NCBI GenBank assembly: GCA_019634925.1
Contig: JAHCAL010000005.1
Span: 124,001 to 188,000 of the forward strand
Source: Pseudomonadales bacterium
GTDB taxonomy: Bacteria; Pseudomonadota; Gammaproteobacteria; Pseudomonadales; Azotimanducaceae
Direction of reading: 5' to 3'
Length of the DNA: 64,000 bases
The position numbers were made by a program, and so were the translations under genes. Under the pieces are notes generated by a model. It did no database searches. It worked only from the letters and a program-made list of their open reading frames with translations, and was not told where the DNA came from. Positions 16,893 through 25,845 of this stretch are shown here, piece after piece (the first letter of the stretch is position 1; every line of letters starts with the position of its first letter).

Positions 16893-17822
16893 CTAGAGCT
16901 TCGCTTCGAATTCGGGCAGCGCCTGGAACAGGTCGGCGACCAGGCCGTAGTCGGCGACCTGGAAGATCGGCGCATCCTCGTCCTTGTTGATCGCGACGAT
17001 GACCTTGCTGTCCTTCATGCCCGCGAGATGCTGGATCGCGCCGGAGATGCCGACCGCGATGTAGAGATCCGGTGCCACGATCTTGCCGGTCTGGCCGACC
17101 TGCATGTCGTTTGGCACGAAGCCGGCGTCGACCGCCGCGCGGGACGCGCCGATGGCGGCGCCCAGCTTGTCGGCGATGCCTTCGAGCAGCTTGAAGTTGT
17201 CGCCGTTCTGCATGCCGCGACCGCCGGAGATCACGACGCGGGCAGCGGTCAGTTCCGGCCGCTCGCTCTTCACGATCTCTTCCTTCACGAAGGTCGAGAG
17301 TCCCGCGTCATGAGCGCTGGCGACGGCTTCCACCGCGGCCGAGCCGCCGGTCGCGGCGACCGGGTCGTAGGCGGTGCCGCGCACCGAAACCACCTTGATC
17401 GCATCGCTCGACTGCACGGTGGCGATGGCGTTGCCGGCGTAGATCGGCCGCTTGAAGGTGTCCGCACTCACCACCTCGACGATGTCGGAGATCTGCGCGA
17501 CGCCGAGCAGTGCCGCGACACGCGGCAGGAAATTGCGGCCGTGGGTCGTGTGGGCCGCCAGGACGTGGCCGTACTGCTTGCCGAGCTCGGCGACGAGGAG
17601 CGCCAGGTTCTCGGCGAGATTGTGGGCGTAGGCCGCGTTGTCGGCCTGCAGTACCTTGCGCACGCCCGGGACGGCCGCCGCGGCCTGGGCGACGCTCGCG
17701 CAATTGGCGCCAGCCACCAGCACGTCGACGTCGCCACCGATCTTCGCGGCCGCTGCGATGGCCACCCGGGTGGCGGGCTTCAGTTCGGAATTGTCGTGTT
17801 CCGCTACGACCAGAATGCTCAT
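16893..17822 (-). CDS. etfA: Electron transfer flavoprotein alpha subunit
   Basis: The 309-residue protein has the ETF-alpha N-terminal domain ([17 protein letters not shown]) and the C-terminal FAD-binding signature with [60 protein letters not shown] and [19 protein letters not shown] carries electrons from acyl-CoA and other flavin dehydrogenases to ETF-ubiquinone oxidoreductase, which is encoded divergently nearby. The start overlaps the etfB stop (TGATG). Confidence 0.95.
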   Translation of the reverse strand: MSILVVAEHDNSELKPATRVAIAAAAKIGGDVDVLVAGANCASVAQAAAAVPGVRKVLQADNAAYAHNLAENLALLVAELGKQYGHVLAAHTTHGRNFLPRVAALLGVAQISDIVEVVSADTFKRPIYAGNAIATVQSSDAIKVVSVRGTAYDPVAATGGSAAVEAVASAHDAGLSTFVKEEIVKSERPELTAARVVISGGRGMQNGDNFKLLEGIADKLGAAIGASRAAVDAGFVPNDMQVGQTGKIVAPDLYIAVGISGAIQHLAGMKDSKVIVAINKDEDAPIFQVADYGLVADLFQALPEFEAKL

Positions 17823-18571
17823 CAGATCACCTTCGCTTCGTTCTTGAGTTTGTCGACCAGGGCGTCCACGCTCTCCACCTTGATGCCGCCCTTGCGCTCG
17901 GCCGGCGGTTCGACGGAGAGCACCTTGACGGTCGGGGTGACGTCGACGCCGAGGTCTTCCGGCGTCACGACGTCGAGCGGCTTCTTCTTGGCCTTCATGA
18001 TGTTGGGCAGGCTGGCGTAGCGCGGTTCGTTCAGGCGCAGGTCGGTGGTGACCACCGCGGGCAGCTTGACGTCGATGGTCTGCAGGCCGCCGTCGATCTC
18101 GCGGGTGACCTGCAGGTGGTCGGCCTCTACCGTGACCTTGGAAGCGAAGCAGGCCTGGGGCATGCCGGTCAGCGCGGCGAACATCTGGCCGGTCTGGCTG
18201 TTGTCGCCATCGATGCTCTGCTTGCCGAAAATCACCACCTGCGCCTGTTCGCGTGCCTGCAGGGCCGCGAGCGCACGGGCGATGCCGAGCGGCTGGACGT
18301 CGAGATCGGTCTGGATCAGTACGGCGCGGTCGGCGCCGAGCGCGAGACAGGTGCGCAGCTGCTCCTGACAAGCGGTCGAACCAACGGCCACCGCGACCAC
18401 TTCGGTCGCCTTGCCGGCTTCCTTCATGCGCACCGCTTCCTCGATCGCGATTTCGCAGAATGGATTGACGGACATCTTGACGTTGTTGAGATCAACGCCC
18501 GTCCTGTCCGGCTTGACGCGGACCTTGACGTTGTAGTCCACCACGCGCTTGACGGGAACCAGTACCTTCAT
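17822..18571 (-). CDS. etfB: Electron transfer flavoprotein beta subunit
   Basis: The 249-residue protein has [19 protein letters not shown] at its N-terminus, [20 protein letters not shown] and the conserved [20 protein letters not shown] loop, the recognition-loop region that contacts dehydrogenase partners. It binds AMP and supports the FAD-carrying alpha subunit. The ATG at 18571 gives the family N-terminus. It is the first gene of etfBA, with a 372-base divergent region before ETF-QO. Confidence 0.95.
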   Translation of the reverse strand: MKVLVPVKRVVDYNVKVRVKPDRTGVDLNNVKMSVNPFCEIAIEEAVRMKEAGKATEVVAVAVGSTACQEQLRTCLALGADRAVLIQTDLDVQPLGIARALAALQAREQAQVVIFGKQSIDGDNSQTGQMFAALTGMPQACFASKVTVEADHLQVTREIDGGLQTIDVKLPAVVTTDLRLNEPRYASLPNIMKAKKKPLDVVTPEDLGVDVTPTVKVLSVEPPAERKGGIKVESVDALVDKLKNEAKVI

Positions 18572-18610
18572 GAATGCCTCGGGCCTGTCGTTATGGTAAA
18601 GGGGTAATGA

Positions 18611-18631
18611 CGTTTCAGATATTGACAAACG
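18611..18631. promoter_or_regulatory. Candidate operator, CGTTT-N11-AAACG, upstream of etfB
   Basis: A 5-bp palindrome lies about 40-60 bases upstream of the etfB ATG. TetR-family fatty-acid regulators such as PsrA control etf genes in Pseudomonas at AAAC/GTTT half-sites. Here the half-sites face the opposite way, so the identity of the regulator is inference only. Confidence 0.3.
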
Positions 18632-18902
18632 TGCAGCAGTGAAATAAGGAAAAGTCTGCCGCCGCAAAACAAACGGGCCAAACCGGTGTGTTGGTAGGCC
18701 CGTCGCCCGCTTGGGGGCGCGTATTCTCGCTTGCACCCTCCATGGGGTCAAGAACGCAGGTCAACAGAACGCAAGCCAAGGTCTTTTGCGCCGTAGCGGT
18801 GCACCTACGGGGAACTACTGATCAGCCTGTGTGTGCGCTGGTCGGCGCAAGTGCGGTGCGTCCGCGAATGCCGGAATGCTCCCACCCGCAACGGCCTTCC
18901 TC

Positions 18903-18908
18903 TATAAT
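18903..18908 (+). promoter_or_regulatory. -10 hexamer (TATAAT) for ETF-QO
   Basis: A perfect TATAAT lies 36 bases before the ETF-QO ATG. No good -35 element is visible at 17 bases, so activation by a regulator is plausible. Confidence 0.55.
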
Positions 18909-18943
18909 CCGGCGCGAATTTTCCACCCGATCGGAGTGCGCGC

Positions 18944-20602
18944 ATGGAACGTGAGGCCATGGAGTTTGACGTCGTCATCGTCGGCGGCGGCCCGTCCGGA
19001 CTCGCCGCGGCCTGTCGCCTGATGCAGCGGGCGGCGCACGATGGTCGCGAGCTGTCGGTGGCGCTGGTCGAGAAGGGTTCCGAGATCGGCGCGCACATCC
19101 TCTCCGGCGCCGTTTTCGAACCGACCGCGCTGAATGAACTGTTCCCCGACTGGCGCGAACGCGGCGCACCGCTGAACAACCCGGTCACCCACGACGACGT
19201 CTACTACCTGGTAAACGACACCAACCGCATCAAGGTGCCGTCGTTCTTCGTACCCAAGGCGACCCACAACCACGGCAACTATGCCATCTCGCTCGGCAAC
19301 CTCTGCCGCTGGCTCGGTGAGCAGGCCGAGTCGCTGGGCGTCAACCTGTTCCCCGGCTTCGCCGCCGCGGAGATCCTCTATGACGACAATGGCAGCGTAA
19401 AGGGCGTCGCGACCGGAGACATGGGCATCGGCGCAAGCGGCGAACACAAGGCGACCTATACGCCCGGTTACGAACTCCACGCGAAGTACACGGTGTTTGC
19501 CGAAGGCTGCCGCGGCCACCTCGGCAAGCAGCTCATCCGCCGGTTCGAACTCGATGCGGGCGTCGGCACCCAGCACTATGCGATCGGACTCAAGGAGATC
19601 TGGGACGTCGCGCCGGACCGGCATGTGCCGGGCAAGGTCGTGCACACGGTCGGCTGGCCCCTCGGTCACCTGCCCGGCGCCAGCACCGGGGGTTCGTTTC
19701 TCTATCACCTCGAGAACAACCAGGTTGCACTCGGGCTGATCGTCGACCTCAGCTATTCGAATCCGCACCTGAGCCCGTTCGACGAGTTCCAGCGCTGGAA
19801 GCAGCATCCGCTGATCCGCGAGACGCTCGAGGGCGGCAAGCGCGTGGCCTACGGGGCGCGCGCGATCGTCAAGGGCGGGCTGCAGGCCCTGCCGAAGCTC
19901 ACCATGCCGGGTGCATTGCTGGTCGGCGACGACGCCGGCTTCCTGAACGTGCTCAAGATCAAGGGCAGTCACACCGCGATGAAATCGGGCATGCTGGCGG
20001 CCGACACCATCTATGGCGCGCTGGCGGCCGGCGACGCGGGCGGCAGCGACCTGGTCGGTTACCGGAAAGCCTTCGAGCAGTCCTGGCTCCACCAGGAGCT
20101 CGAGTCGTCGCGCAACGTGGGCCCGGCGCTGCACAAGCTCGGCGTGCTCGGCGGGTCCGCCTACGCGTTTCTCGACCAGTTCGTGCTGCGCGGCAACGCC
20201 CCGTACACGCTGACCGATCCGACCCCGGACCACGCGACGCTTAAAGCCGCGGCCGAGGCGAAACCGATCGTGTATCCGAAGCCGGACGGGGTGATCTCGT
20301 TCGACAAGCTGTCCTCGGTGTTCCTCTCGAACACCAACCACGAGGAAGACCAGCCCTGCCACCTGCGCCTGACGGATCCGTCGATCCCGATCGCGCAGAA
20401 CCTGCCGAAGTACGCCGAGCCGGCGCAGCGCTACTGCCCGGCCGGGGTTTACGAGGTCATCCAGGAGAACGGCGGCGCTCGGTTCCAGATCAACGCGCAG
20501 AACTGCGTGCACTGCAAGACGTGCGACATCAAGGATCCGGCGCAGAACATCACCTGGGTGGTGCCGGAGGGTGCTGGCGGTCCCAACTATCCGAACATGT
20601 AG
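18944..20602 (+). CDS. Electron transfer flavoprotein-ubiquinone oxidoreductase
   Basis: The 552-residue membrane-associated flavo-iron-sulfur enzyme passes electrons from ETF to ubiquinone. The N-terminus has the FAD dinucleotide fold FDVVIVGGGPSGLAAACRLM. The middle contains GASTGGSFLYHLENNQVALG and SHTAMKSGMLAADTIYGAL. The C-terminal 4Fe-4S ligands are visible in NCVHCKTCDIKDPAQNITWV plus an earlier Cys (QRYCPAGVYE). Length matches mature ETF-QO. ATG 18944 was used; a second ATG six codons in is equally near the FAD motif. It is divergent from etfBA. Confidence 0.95.
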   Translation: MEREAMEFDVVIVGGGPSGLAAACRLMQRAAHDGRELSVALVEKGSEIGAHILSGAVFEPTALNELFPDWRERGAPLNNPVTHDDVYYLVNDTNRIKVPSFFVPKATHNHGNYAISLGNLCRWLGEQAESLGVNLFPGFAAAEILYDDNGSVKGVATGDMGIGASGEHKATYTPGYELHAKYTVFAEGCRGHLGKQLIRRFELDAGVGTQHYAIGLKEIWDVAPDRHVPGKVVHTVGWPLGHLPGASTGGSFLYHLENNQVALGLIVDLSYSNPHLSPFDEFQRWKQHPLIRETLEGGKRVAYGARAIVKGGLQALPKLTMPGALLVGDDAGFLNVLKIKGSHTAMKSGMLAADTIYGALAAGDAGGSDLVGYRKAFEQSWLHQELESSRNVGPALHKLGVLGGSAYAFLDQFVLRGNAPYTLTDPTPDHATLKAAAEAKPIVYPKPDGVISFDKLSSVFLSNTNHEEDQPCHLRLTDPSIPIAQNLPKYAEPAQRYCPAGVYEVIQENGGARFQINAQNCVHCKTCDIKDPAQNITWVVPEGAGGPNYPNM

Positions 20603-20605
20603 CCG

Positions 20606-21151
20606 TCAGAACCGTCCCAGCACGAACCGCGCCGCGCGGCTGTAGGCGACCAGTTCCGCACCTTCCTCGACCGTCCGTTCGATGAGGCGGTAGTAGACCG
20701 GCCGGGCGATCAGCGCCTCGAGGCCGTCGCGTACCAGCACGTACGGGCGCGGTGCCTCGGGGGTGCCCGCCACACGAATCGGATGAGCTGTATCCGCGAC
20801 GACCACGTCGTCCACGTTGGTGCGGAACAGGAGCGACTGCGCGCGCCCGCTGCCCTGCGCCTCCATGTCGACCGCGACGAACGGGGCGTCATCCACTTCG
20901 ATCAGCAACTTCTCGGCGGGCGTGACGAGGCAGAATCCGTCCGGGTCGCGGCGCAGGATCGAGGCGAACAGCCTGACCAGCGCGGCGCGTCGGATCGGGT
21001 CGCCTTCGTGAAACCAGGTACCGTCCGGCGCGATGCGGATGTCGATCCGACCCACCCGGGTCGGTTGCCAGAGCCCGACCGGCGGCCGGCGTCGGTCGGC
21101 CTCGAGCGCGAGCAGGGATTCGAACAGGTTGTCGACGGTCTGCGCGGACAC
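20606..21151 (-). CDS. DUF1285 domain protein
   Basis: The 181-residue soluble protein has the DUF1285 pattern: IDIRIAPDGTWFHEGDPIRR, LVRLFASILRRDPDGFCLVT, then APFVAVDMEA and RPYVLVRDGLEALIARPVYY. No catalytic residues are known for the family. It begins 4 bases after the moaA stop, so the two are one transcription unit. It ends 3 bases from the convergent ETF-QO stop. Function unknown. Confidence 0.85.
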   Translation of the reverse strand: MSAQTVDNLFESLLALEADRRRPPVGLWQPTRVGRIDIRIAPDGTWFHEGDPIRRAALVRLFASILRRDPDGFCLVTPAEKLLIEVDDAPFVAVDMEAQGSGRAQSLLFRTNVDDVVVADTAHPIRVAGTPEAPRPYVLVRDGLEALIARPVYYRLIERTVEEGAELVAYSRAARFVLGRF

Positions 21152-21155
21152 CCGC

Positions 21156-22121
21156 TCAGCCGCCGATGAACTTCATGACCGTCACTTCGCCCTTGAAGCT
21201 CAGGTCCTGCTTGTCGGCCAGCGCCCGGACCAGCAGCGACTGCAGGCGCGCGAGGGCCTGGTGCTCCGGTTCCAGCAGGATCGGCCGGATGTCGTGTGAT
21301 GCGGCGTTCGACAGGCAGCCGTACAGGAATCCGTTGGAGGCAAGGCGCAGGCGCGTACAGGCGCTGCAGAACGGCTCTGTCTCGTTGGCGATCACGCCGA
21401 AGGTCCCGGCGTCGGGAATCGCGAATCGCACGGCGGTGGAATCGTACGGCGCATCGGTACGCGTGAACGCGTAGCGGGTGCTGATCAGTTCGAGGATCTC
21501 GTTCATGCCGAAGAAGTCGCGGCCGAACGCGTTGCCGTGGCGCAGGTGGCCCATGCTCATCAGTTCGATGAATCTGAGCTCGAAGCCGCGCTCGAGGCAG
21601 TAGTCGAGCAGCGGCAGGATCTGGTCGGCGTTGCGGGTGCGCATCGGCACCATGTTGATCTTGATCGCGAGTCCCGCCGCACGCAGCGCCTCGATGCCGG
21701 CGAGCACCGTTTCGAGGTCGCCGCCGCGCGCGATCTGGCGGAAGCGCTCGGCGTCGAGCGTGTCGAGGCTCACGTTGATGCGTGAGAGTCCCGCGCCGAG
21801 GATCACGTCGAGCTTGCGCAGGATCAGCTGGCCGTTGGTGGTGACCGACACGTCCTGGAGCGGCAGCTGCATCACGGCCGGCAGCAGGGCGTCGAACTTC
21901 GGCGACAGCAGCGGCTCGCCGCCGGTGATGCGCACCTTTTCGATGCCGGCGGCGTCGACCAGCAGGCGCACCGCGTAGACCAGTTCGTCGGCGGAAAGCT
22001 CGTGGTCGGCCGGCAGCAGGCGCTTGCCATCGGGCACGCAGTAGGTGCACGCGTAGTTGCAGGCGGCCGTCAGGCTGACCCGCAGGTTGCGGAAACGGCG
22101 GCCGAATCGATCGACGATCAT
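21156..22121 (-). CDS. moaA: GTP 3',8-cyclase (molybdenum cofactor synthesis)
   Basis: This radical-SAM enzyme converts GTP to 3',8-cyclo-GTP, the first step of molybdopterin synthesis. The 321-residue protein has the N-terminal SAM cluster motif CNYACTYC, the GGEP-type motif in VRITGGEPLLSPKFD, and the second cluster CX2CX13C in FCSACTRLRLASNGFLYGCL. The conserved C-terminal GG is also present. No other moa/moe genes are in the window. A 256-base leader with short ORFs and a G-rich run precedes it. Confidence 0.93.
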   Translation of the reverse strand: MIVDRFGRRFRNLRVSLTAACNYACTYCVPDGKRLLPADHELSADELVYAVRLLVDAAGIEKVRITGGEPLLSPKFDALLPAVMQLPLQDVSVTTNGQLILRKLDVILGAGLSRINVSLDTLDAERFRQIARGGDLETVLAGIEALRAAGLAIKINMVPMRTRNADQILPLLDYCLERGFELRFIELMSMGHLRHGNAFGRDFFGMNEILELISTRYAFTRTDAPYDSTAVRFAIPDAGTFGVIANETEPFCSACTRLRLASNGFLYGCLSNAASHDIRPILLEPEHQALARLQSLLVRALADKQDLSFKGEVTVMKFIGG

Positions 22122-22154
22122 GCTGGACTGCTCATGGCGCTCGGGGCTTTGCCT

Positions 22155-22277
22155 TCAGGTCTTGGGAGGGAACGACCTGCGCGCCGAGTATGCCACGCCG
22201 GCGGGCCGCGACGCAGCATGCGCGATTTGTGATGTCGTTCCGGCGCTGCCGGTATGGGTCTGCTTCAATTCGGTCAT
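22155..22277 (-). CDS. Possible short ORF upstream of moaA (40 aa)
   Basis: An ATG at 22277 opens a 40-codon frame beginning MTELKQTHTGSAGTTSQIAH and ending before moaA. No clear Shine-Dalgarno precedes it and no relative is recognised. It could be a leader peptide or chance. It overlaps no other annotated gene. Confidence 0.2.
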   Translation of the reverse strand: MTELKQTHTGSAGTTSQIAHAASRPAGVAYSARRSFPPKT

Positions 22278-22286
22278 CGGGGCCTG

Positions 22287-22346
22287 CTACTCCCCTCCCC
22301 CCTCCCCTCGCGGCGGGTCCCGATTGAGCGTGTTCTGCACACTCAT
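22287..22346 (-). CDS. Possible 19-aa leader peptide between murF and moaA
   Basis: An ATG at 22346 preceded by a good Shine-Dalgarno (TAGGAGTCAAC) encodes MSVQNTLNRDPPRGEGGGE. The last codons run through the G-rich tract at 22292-22307. The position, just after murF and before moaA, would suit a leader peptide or a small RNA region. Whether it is translated is unknown. Confidence 0.3.
   Translation of the reverse strand: MSVQNTLNRDPPRGEGGGE
22292..22307 (-). other. G-rich tract, possible G-quadruplex, in moaA leader
   Basis: On the minus strand this reads GGGGAGGGGGGAGGGG, enough G-runs for a compact quadruplex in a transcript leading into moaA. It lies about 170 bases upstream of the moaA start. 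Confidence 0.4.
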
Positions 22347-22366
22347 GTTGACTCCTAATGGCATTC

Positions 22367-22398
22367 GCCCGGCGCTCTCAGAGGCCGGGCTTTTTTTT
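22367..22398 (+). terminator. Intrinsic terminator, plus strand, orphan
   Basis: GCCCGGC (22367-22373) pairs with GCCGGGC (22384-22390), extended by CTC/GAG after one bulged base around a TCA loop, and is followed by eight T (22391-22398). This is a textbook plus-strand terminator, but no plus-strand gene precedes it: moaA and murF are both on the minus strand. The last murF codons are encoded within it. Confidence 0.75.
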
Positions 22399-23787
22399 GC
22401 CCGTACGTTCCAGTCGATCCAGCCGTTCGAGGAGCCGCGTCACGAACGAGCGGGTCCAGAACACCCGGTTGGACCCCTTGACCAGGAGCGAGTCGCCCGG
22501 CGCGAGCAGCGCTTCAAGTGCGGTGAGCAGGGAGTCATCCGCTTCGGGAAACCAGCGCGCCGGCGGGGCGTCCGCCCGTGTGGCGAGCGCGTCACGCAGT
22601 GCCAGCATGCCCGCGCCGACACAGAACACGCCGTCGAGACCGGTGCAGAGCGGCGCCAGCGCGCGATGGTAATCCGCACCCTCGTCGCCGAGTTCGAGCA
22701 TCTCGCCGAGCAGCGCGAACCGCCGACCGTGGCCCGTCTGCCCGAGGCCGCGCAGCGCCGCCGCCATGCTCTCCGGATTGGCGTTGTAGCTGTCGTCGAT
22801 GACATCGACTCCGCCTGCCGACCGGTGCCGGCCGCGGCCGGCCGGCACGAGGGTGTCGGCCAGGGCCGTGCCGGCCGCAGGGTCCGCGCCCAGCACGTCG
22901 AGCACACACAGTACCGCGGCGAGGGTCAGCGCCCGGTGTTCGCCGCCGCCCGGGACGTGCGCCTCGAGAACGCGTGCGCCGACCCGGTAGCTGGCCCGGC
23001 CATCATTCAACGTGAGCAACTGGACCCGCGCCCCCGGACCGCGCCCGAATCGGCTGATCGAACGGGTCTCGGGCAAGCCGGCCGCATCCAGTGATTCTTC
23101 CAGAACCAGTTGACCAGTCTCGCCCAACCCATTCTGAATGCTGAGCTTTTCCACCCGTATCGCGTCCAGGTCGCGAAAGTGTTCGCGGTGCGCAGGGTGG
23201 ACGTTCAGCACCACGGCGACGTCCGGTCGGGCCAGTTCCGCCAGCGGTCCGATTTCGCCAGGGTGATTGGTGCCGATCTCGCAGACCGTGGCGCGCGCGT
23301 CGCGCGGCGTGCGCGCGAGCGAGAGCGGCACGCCGAGGTGATTGTTGAGGCTGCCTTCGGTCGCGAATGCGCCGAGCGCGGCCGCCAGGAACGTCTTGGC
23401 CGTGGTCTTGCCGCTGCTGCCGGTCACGGCGATCACGGGGCCGTGCAGACGCGCGCGCGCGGCACGGCCGAGCGCCCAGAGGCCGTCCAGGGTATCGGCC
23501 ACCTGCAGTTGCGGTACCGTGCGTGCCATACGGTCGTGCGCCATGACGCCGACCGCCCCGGCCGCGAGCGCGGCATCGATGAAGGCGTGACCGTCGCGGT
23601 CCGATCGCCGGCTCGGGTTGAACCGCGGGCCGGGATCCCCGGTGAGCGCGACGAACAGGTCACCGGGCCGGGCCTGGCGCGAGTCGATGCAGATGCCGGC
23701 CACGTCCGGGCCCGGCACCTCGGGCAGCCCGAGGGCCTGGCACAGTTCCGCCCAGCGCCAGAGCGGCTGATCGTTCGAGGCATTCAT
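22378..23787 (-). CDS. murF: UDP-N-acetylmuramoyl-tripeptide:D-alanyl-D-alanine ligase
   Basis: The 469-residue Mur ligase adds D-Ala-D-Ala to the peptidoglycan precursor in the cytoplasm. The ATP loop reads ITVTG-type VIAVTGSSGKTTAKTFLAAA, then EGSLNNHLGVPLSLARTPRD, CEIGTNHPGEIGPLAELARP, NVHPAHREHF and the C-terminal domain motif DDSYNANPESMAAALRGLG with GRRFALLGEMLELG. Length is normal. It stands alone rather than in a division/cell-wall cluster. Its 3' end coincides with an oppositely oriented terminator. Confidence 0.9.
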   Translation of the reverse strand: MNASNDQPLWRWAELCQALGLPEVPGPDVAGICIDSRQARPGDLFVALTGDPGPRFNPSRRSDRDGHAFIDAALAAGAVGVMAHDRMARTVPQLQVADTLDGLWALGRAARARLHGPVIAVTGSSGKTTAKTFLAAALGAFATEGSLNNHLGVPLSLARTPRDARATVCEIGTNHPGEIGPLAELARPDVAVVLNVHPAHREHFRDLDAIRVEKLSIQNGLGETGQLVLEESLDAAGLPETRSISRFGRGPGARVQLLTLNDGRASYRVGARVLEAHVPGGGEHRALTLAAVLCVLDVLGADPAAGTALADTLVPAGRGRHRSAGGVDVIDDSYNANPESMAAALRGLGQTGHGRRFALLGEMLELGDEGADYHRALAPLCTGLDGVFCVGAGMLALRDALATRADAPPARWFPEADDSLLTALEALLAPGDSLLVKGSNRVFWTRSFVTRLLERLDRLERTGKKKPGL

Positions 23788-23823
23788 GCAGGTTCCCTGA
23801 TGGCGCGGGTGCAGCAGGTCGGC

Positions 23824-23878
23824 ACTTCACCATACTCCACCACGCTTCACCACACTCGCTTCACCGCACTACACTGGG
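23824..23878 (+). promoter_or_regulatory. Degenerate repeat tract and possible promoter before sppA
   Basis: The sequence holds three imperfect copies of TTCACCAYACTC-like units (starting near 23825, 23846 and 23860). The last runs into TACACT, a plausible -10 about 35 bases before the sppA ATG. The function of the repeats is unknown. Confidence 0.3.
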
Positions 23879-23909
23879 CGCTTTTCGCCAGGGCAGATAC
23901 CCGCGCACC

Positions 23910-25781
23910 ATGAACCAGACCCGAGAATTCAGACCTGGCCGCTGGGCGCGCATCGGCGCAGCCCTGACCAGCGTGCGGCTGTTCATCAGCAACCTGTTCT
24001 TCTTCGTCTTCCTGCTGATTCTGCTCGTGGTGCTGTTCGCGGGCGGCGGTGGCGTCAAGATCCCGGACGGCGGCGCGCTGATCCTCAATCCCGGTGGCAC
24101 GATCGTCGAGCAGCGCTCGATGGTGGATCCGTTCACACGCTGGCTGAACCCGGCGGCTTCGGCGCCAGATACCGAGCTCGGCACGCTGCTCGAAGCGCTC
24201 GAGCGCGCCCGCGACGACGCGCGGATCCGCCTCGTGGTGCTCGATCTCGACAACCTGCAGGGTGTTTCCACCGCGCACGCGGACACCATCGGACAGGCGC
24301 TCGAGGCGTTTCGTGCGACCGGCAAGGAAGTGATCGCCTATGGCAGCTACTACGGACAGCAGCCCTACCTGATGGCGAGTGCGGCCGACGCGGTCTACAT
24401 GCACCCGCTCGGCCAGCTGCTGCTGCCCGGCTACCGGTTGCAGAACCTCTACTTCCAGAGCCTGCTCGAGCGGCTCAAGATCAACGTCCACGTGTTCCGG
24501 GCCGGCGAGTACAAGGAGTTCGTCGAACCCTACCTGCGCAACGACATGTCGCCCGAGGTGCGTGAGGCCAATGCCGGGCTGGTCGCGGACCTGTGGACGC
24601 ATTATGCGCGGCGTGTCACCGAGCGCCGTCGCATCGAACCCGACCGGTTCGAACGCTACACCCAGTTCCTGGACCAGGCGCTCGCCGAAACCGACGGCGA
24701 CCTGGCCCGGCTCGCGGTCGAGTACCAGCTGGTGGACGAACTGCTCACGCCGGACCAGGCGCGGGTCCGGATCGGCGACAAGGTCGGCTACGACCCCAAC
24801 GGCGACTATCGCGGCATCGGCTTTGCCGACTACGTTCGAGCGCTGGGTCCGCGGCCGCAGCCGGCCGACGTTGCCGGCCAGATCGGCGTGATCACCGCCG
24901 AAGGCCCGATCGTCGCCAGCGGTGCGGCACGCGGCATGATCGCGGCGGATCAGCTGATCGATCTGATCCGGCGCGTGCGCGACGACACGACGGTGCGGGC
25001 GCTGGTACTGCGGCTCGACACGCCCGGCGGCAGCAGCTTTGCGTCCGAACTGATCCGCCAGGAACTCGAGCTCCTGCAGGTCGCCGGTAAACCGGTGGTC
25101 GTATCGATGGGACCGGTTGCGGCATCCGGCGGCTACTGGATCGCTTCGACCGCGGATGCGATCGTGGCCGAACCCACCACGCTCACCGGCTCGATCGGCG
25201 TGTTCGGCATCTTCCCGACGTTCGAGAACAGCCTCGGCGCAATCGGGGTCTCGAGCGACGGGGTGGCAACCTCGTCGCTCGGCGACATGGATCCGTTCTC
25301 GGCCCTGAGCGCGCCGGCGCACCAGGTGCTGCAGGCCAGCACCGAGCACGTCTACCGGCGCTTCGTGAACCTGGTCGCGCGGGGTCGCGATCTGCCGGTG
25401 GAGACGGTCGGCGCGCTGGCCGAGGGCCGGGTCTGGCTCGGCGCCACGGCTGCAGAGCGCGGCCTGGTCGACCTGCTCGGCGACCGCGGCGTCGCCGTGG
25501 CACGCGCGGCGGAACTGGCCGGTCTCGATACTTACGGGCTCAAGCCGTTCGCGCCGTCGGTATCGCCGGGCGAGCTGTTCCTGCAGCAGCTGGTGGACAA
25601 CCTGGCCCTTCCGGAACAGGGATTTGCGGGTGGGCTGCGCAACCCGGCCGTCGGCGCCCTGGCGCGTACGTTCGCGGCCGACTGGCAGCTCCTCGGTGCC
25701 CTCGACGACCCGCAGCACCTCTACGCGCTGTGCGCGAGCTGCCTCGGACTACCGGGCGGCACGGGACGGCCGGGCTTGTGA
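23910..25781 (+). CDS. sppA: Signal peptide peptidase SppA, 67K type
   Basis: The 623-residue inner-membrane serine protease degrades cleaved signal peptides. There is one N-terminal membrane helix (FISNLFFFVFLLILLVVLFA, about 25-44), then two tandem Clp-fold halves. The catalytic Lys lies in HVFRAGEYKEFVEPYLRNDM of the N-terminal half, and the catalytic Ser in GPVAASGGYWIASTADAIVA of the C-terminal half, as in E. coli SppA. RLDTPGGS, the oxyanion-type motif, is present. Length matches the double-domain form. It is divergent from murF. Confidence 0.93.
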   Translation: MNQTREFRPGRWARIGAALTSVRLFISNLFFFVFLLILLVVLFAGGGGVKIPDGGALILNPGGTIVEQRSMVDPFTRWLNPAASAPDTELGTLLEALERARDDARIRLVVLDLDNLQGVSTAHADTIGQALEAFRATGKEVIAYGSYYGQQPYLMASAADAVYMHPLGQLLLPGYRLQNLYFQSLLERLKINVHVFRAGEYKEFVEPYLRNDMSPEVREANAGLVADLWTHYARRVTERRRIEPDRFERYTQFLDQALAETDGDLARLAVEYQLVDELLTPDQARVRIGDKVGYDPNGDYRGIGFADYVRALGPRPQPADVAGQIGVITAEGPIVASGAARGMIAADQLIDLIRRVRDDTTVRALVLRLDTPGGSSFASELIRQELELLQVAGKPVVVSMGPVAASGGYWIASTADAIVAEPTTLTGSIGVFGIFPTFENSLGAIGVSSDGVATSSLGDMDPFSALSAPAHQVLQASTEHVYRRFVNLVARGRDLPVETVGALAEGRVWLGATAAERGLVDLLGDRGVAVARAAELAGLDTYGLKPFAPSVSPGELFLQQLVDNLALPEQGFAGGLRNPAVGALARTFAADWQLLGALDDPQHLYALCASCLGLPGGTGRPGL

Positions 25782-25845
25782 TCGGCCGCTGGCCCGGGCC
25801 GCCGGTGGGCCGGGGCCGCGGGTGGATGGGATCAGGCGAATCGGA

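Larger units (their letters stand above)
18572..18943. other. Divergent etfBA / ETF-QO intergenic region
   Basis: This 372-base gap holds no convincing gene. It contains an inverted repeat CGTTT-N11-AAACG near etfB (18611-18631) and a 7-bp inverted repeat ACGGGCC/GGCCCGT (18673-18679 and 18697-18703). It also has a direct repeat (GGTCAAGAACGCA at 18746-18758 and GGTCAACAGAACGCA at 18759-18773) and a perfect -10 hexamer before ETF-QO. Such symmetric elements are expected where both sides are co-regulated by fatty-acid status, but no regulator is identified. Confidence 0.5.

Noticed and set aside
20606..22346. RiPP or other peptide-modifying radical-SAM cluster (short ORF plus MoaA-like enzyme)
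   Set aside because: The enzyme has the second CX2CX13C cluster and the C-terminal GG of true MoaA, and the short ORFs have no core-like peptide; a regulatory leader is simpler.
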